From the NCBI GenBank assembly GCA_020086605.1, contig JACBWW010000070.1:2294917-2358916 (forward strand): DNA of 64,000 bases, written 5' to 3'. The position numbers and the translations under genes are program-made. Source of the stretch: Lanius collurio. Lineage: Eukaryota; Chordata; Aves; Passeriformes; Laniidae. The notes beneath the pieces were generated by a model, which saw only the letters and a list, made by a program, of their open reading frames with translations, was not told the DNA's origin and did not search any database. Shown piece by piece: positions 61,901 to 64,000 of this stretch (the first letter of the stretch is position 1; the number at the start of each line of letters is the position of its first letter).

Positions 61901-64000
61901 TTGAGGTGTCTCAGCTTGGTCACAGTTGGTGCCATTCTTATGCAGTTTTCTAGCCAGTGGGACTAATACAGCTGTGTTGCACTAAAAGTCAGATTGGACC
62001 AGAATGCACAGAAGTATCACTCAGGAAAGGATTTTGATGCTTTGCTCATCTAGCCATTTCTTCTTGCTTGCTAAAAACTGTTGCTAGAGATTTCTTTCGC
62101 CTTTTTTCTAACCTTTTTCTACTTTTGTTTGTTAAGATTATTTTACTTTTTTTTTTTTTGGCTAAGGTCTGTTTTTTCACAGAAGTAAAAAGTCTTCATG
62201 GAAAATATGAGTTATGATAAAACTTTCTGGGCTTTAGGGTGAAATTATTAATTATAAAGGCCACTACAAAGAATAGACCACAGGCTTAGTGGTTCAGCTA
62301 ATCATCTCAGGAGTGAGCAAAATTTTAATGTCTACACTAAGTTATTCAAAGCAAGAATGAAGTTTGGCTCTTCCTAAAGCCAAGAAAATACCCTCATGCC
62401 TCAGTGTCATTGAAGGGATTATTTGCTAAGTGATAAATTTCATTTTTTGCTGGTGGAAAATGAAAATAAATTTCAACCTTTTGATATTTCAAATGTGAAA
62501 CCGAATTCTTGTTCACCAGATGGTGTTTATATTTCTGATAAAATTTACTTATTTACTTCCCACAGCCCCAGCTTACAGTGATCTCCTGCATTCTGATGGC
62601 TCATATACTTAGCTGTTTATTTTTACCTTAAAATAAATCAAATAGTGTTGTTCTGTGTTTGAAATCTAGTGCAGCTCATAGCTTTTTGTGATGTAAATCT
62701 TCACAAATACTCCTTTTCTATGAATCCAGATAAAAAGTGATATTCATAACATTCTCCTTGTACAATTTAAAAAGACAAATACAAGAATACTTGACATAAG
62801 CAAATTAAATATCAGATTCTGTTGAAACACATCTAAGGCATAATTCCTACTGTTCAGCTGACAGCTATATTTCATCCTCTGGTTCCCCAAATAAAGGCAA
62901 ATTGCACAAATGGGATGAGCAGCAGGCAAAGAGAGTTTATATCATTAAACAAACAAGTTACCATTTGGAATGACCTAAAGTATCCCCAATAGTCACTAGC
63001 TGCTACTCCACAGGACGCCCATATTTTCTGTGTTGTATCTGCCATCTTCTTATATCTTGGACATCTCTTGGATATTCATGTGATCTTTATCAGTTTCATT
63101 CTGAAAATGTTACTATGACGTAAATTTATTGTAAGTTGAGGATGTTTATTGCATATTTCGATTATTTATTTTTTTAATTAACATTAATAATTCTACTGGT
63201 AATTATATGTTCTTATAACCACAATAGCATATGCCTCAAAACTACCTTTGATATTTACATGTAGGCATAGAAAATTGGCAATTTAAGTCATAATCATTAG
63301 TTAGTATTTGACAGTTATGTAAACTTCCATGATATCATATTTAAGTAACAGTAGCAATTTTCATGGCATCTGAGCACTCAGGAAGACTGCCAATCTTCAA
63401 ATGAGTTCCAAATGCCAAAAAGAAAGTGCAATTTATAGTTGCTGAAACATAAAGCATCTGTCATGTTCTATATTCTTTTTCTATATTCTTTTTTGCTATT
63501 AATTCTTTCTTTATGGCAGATGAAAAAGCAAGGGGTTTTAAACATTATTCTTACCAAGCTTTGAGGCAAAATGTCTCAGTTCAGAAAACTGTACTTATGA
63601 TTAATTTTGCTTTGTCTTTCTCTTGCTTTACAAAGAAGGCTCCACAGAATTTCTTTTTGAGCTATCTTTTAAGTCTTAGAATATGAGTTTCCGGTGTTGC
63701 CTGGGAAACAGCTTTAGGTAAACCAAAAAAATCCCACATTTAGTTTAGTATAAAAATGTTGACTTGGAGAAATATACTTTTATAAGTTTAAAGTATGTTG
63801 ACACCTATTATACTTGTGCAACTGATAAGATTTCTACAAACATGGACATCTTTATATTGTGAAGCTTTCTGATGGGCCCTTTGCCATAAAAACATGAAAT
63901 AACATTATGGGCTCACTGGACAGTTGCCATGGAATTTTCCACCAGGCAGTTTGTGAACTGATTATGAATTCTTTGTAAGCTACAGAGAAGTTCAAAGGGA
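55974..64000. other. Long non-coding AT-rich stretch
   Basis: No recognised gene or dispersed repeat. There is a 9-bp tandem repeat at 58.12 kb and scattered A/T runs. A weak CR1-like reverse-complement end could be imagined at 56395-56440 but is not supported. Confidence 0.55.
58121..58148. repeat. 9-bp tandem repeat, about three units
   Basis: ATATGATGC-type unit repeated three times, the last one ending in GATGAG. Confidence 0.85.

Overview
This window is non-coding DNA from a bird, most probably a passerine. The bird assignment rests on several CR1 LINE fragments, some with the typical avian CR1 3' end. The passerine assignment rests on one short element (about 45486-45621) in which a nearly complete tRNA-Ile-like head is joined to a CR1-type 3' tail; from memory, SINEs of this design belong to songbirds. 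The DNA is AT-rich and CpG-poor, with many long A or T runs. I see no bacterial-type gene organisation, no rRNA, no functional tRNA and no CRISPR. I find no open reading frame that I recognise as a real protein-coding gene. The window is best read as intergenic DNA, or as part of a very long intron.

Layout: a full-length-looking ERVL-type LTR lies at 1651-2217. A CR1 with a large internal deletion (4158-4431) sits directly before a second CR1 3' fragment (4437-4658). 4.7-12.1 kb is unremarkable AT-rich sequence. Around 12.15-12.29 kb there is a pentanucleotide microsatellite and a 23-bp duplication. A second LTR (16857-17298) has 9-bp perfect terminal inverted repeats. The clearest young insertion is a 618-bp solo LTR in reverse orientation (23126-23743) with a perfect 6-bp target-site duplication. 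Antisense CR1 remnants lie at 26282-26480 and 36985-37680, and a CR1 tail at 29070-29108. The tRNA/CR1 SINE is at 45.5 kb, a perfect (AGAT)11 array at 49.08 kb, and a 3'-end CR1 copy at 55446-55973. Two weaker LTR-like fragments are noted at 22.1-22.3 and 35.7-36.0 kb.

Between these are a few stretches of higher-complexity sequence (27.45-27.85 kb and 50.2-50.93 kb especially) that look like conserved non-coding or enhancer candidates, and two 39-nt segments (28357-28395 and 39211-39249) framed by good splice-site sequences. These are inferences and need alignment or RNA data. I did not find a convincing previously undescribed system. The most useful leads are the young solo LTR, the internally deleted CR1, the SINE, the two microexon candidates and the putative enhancer blocks.
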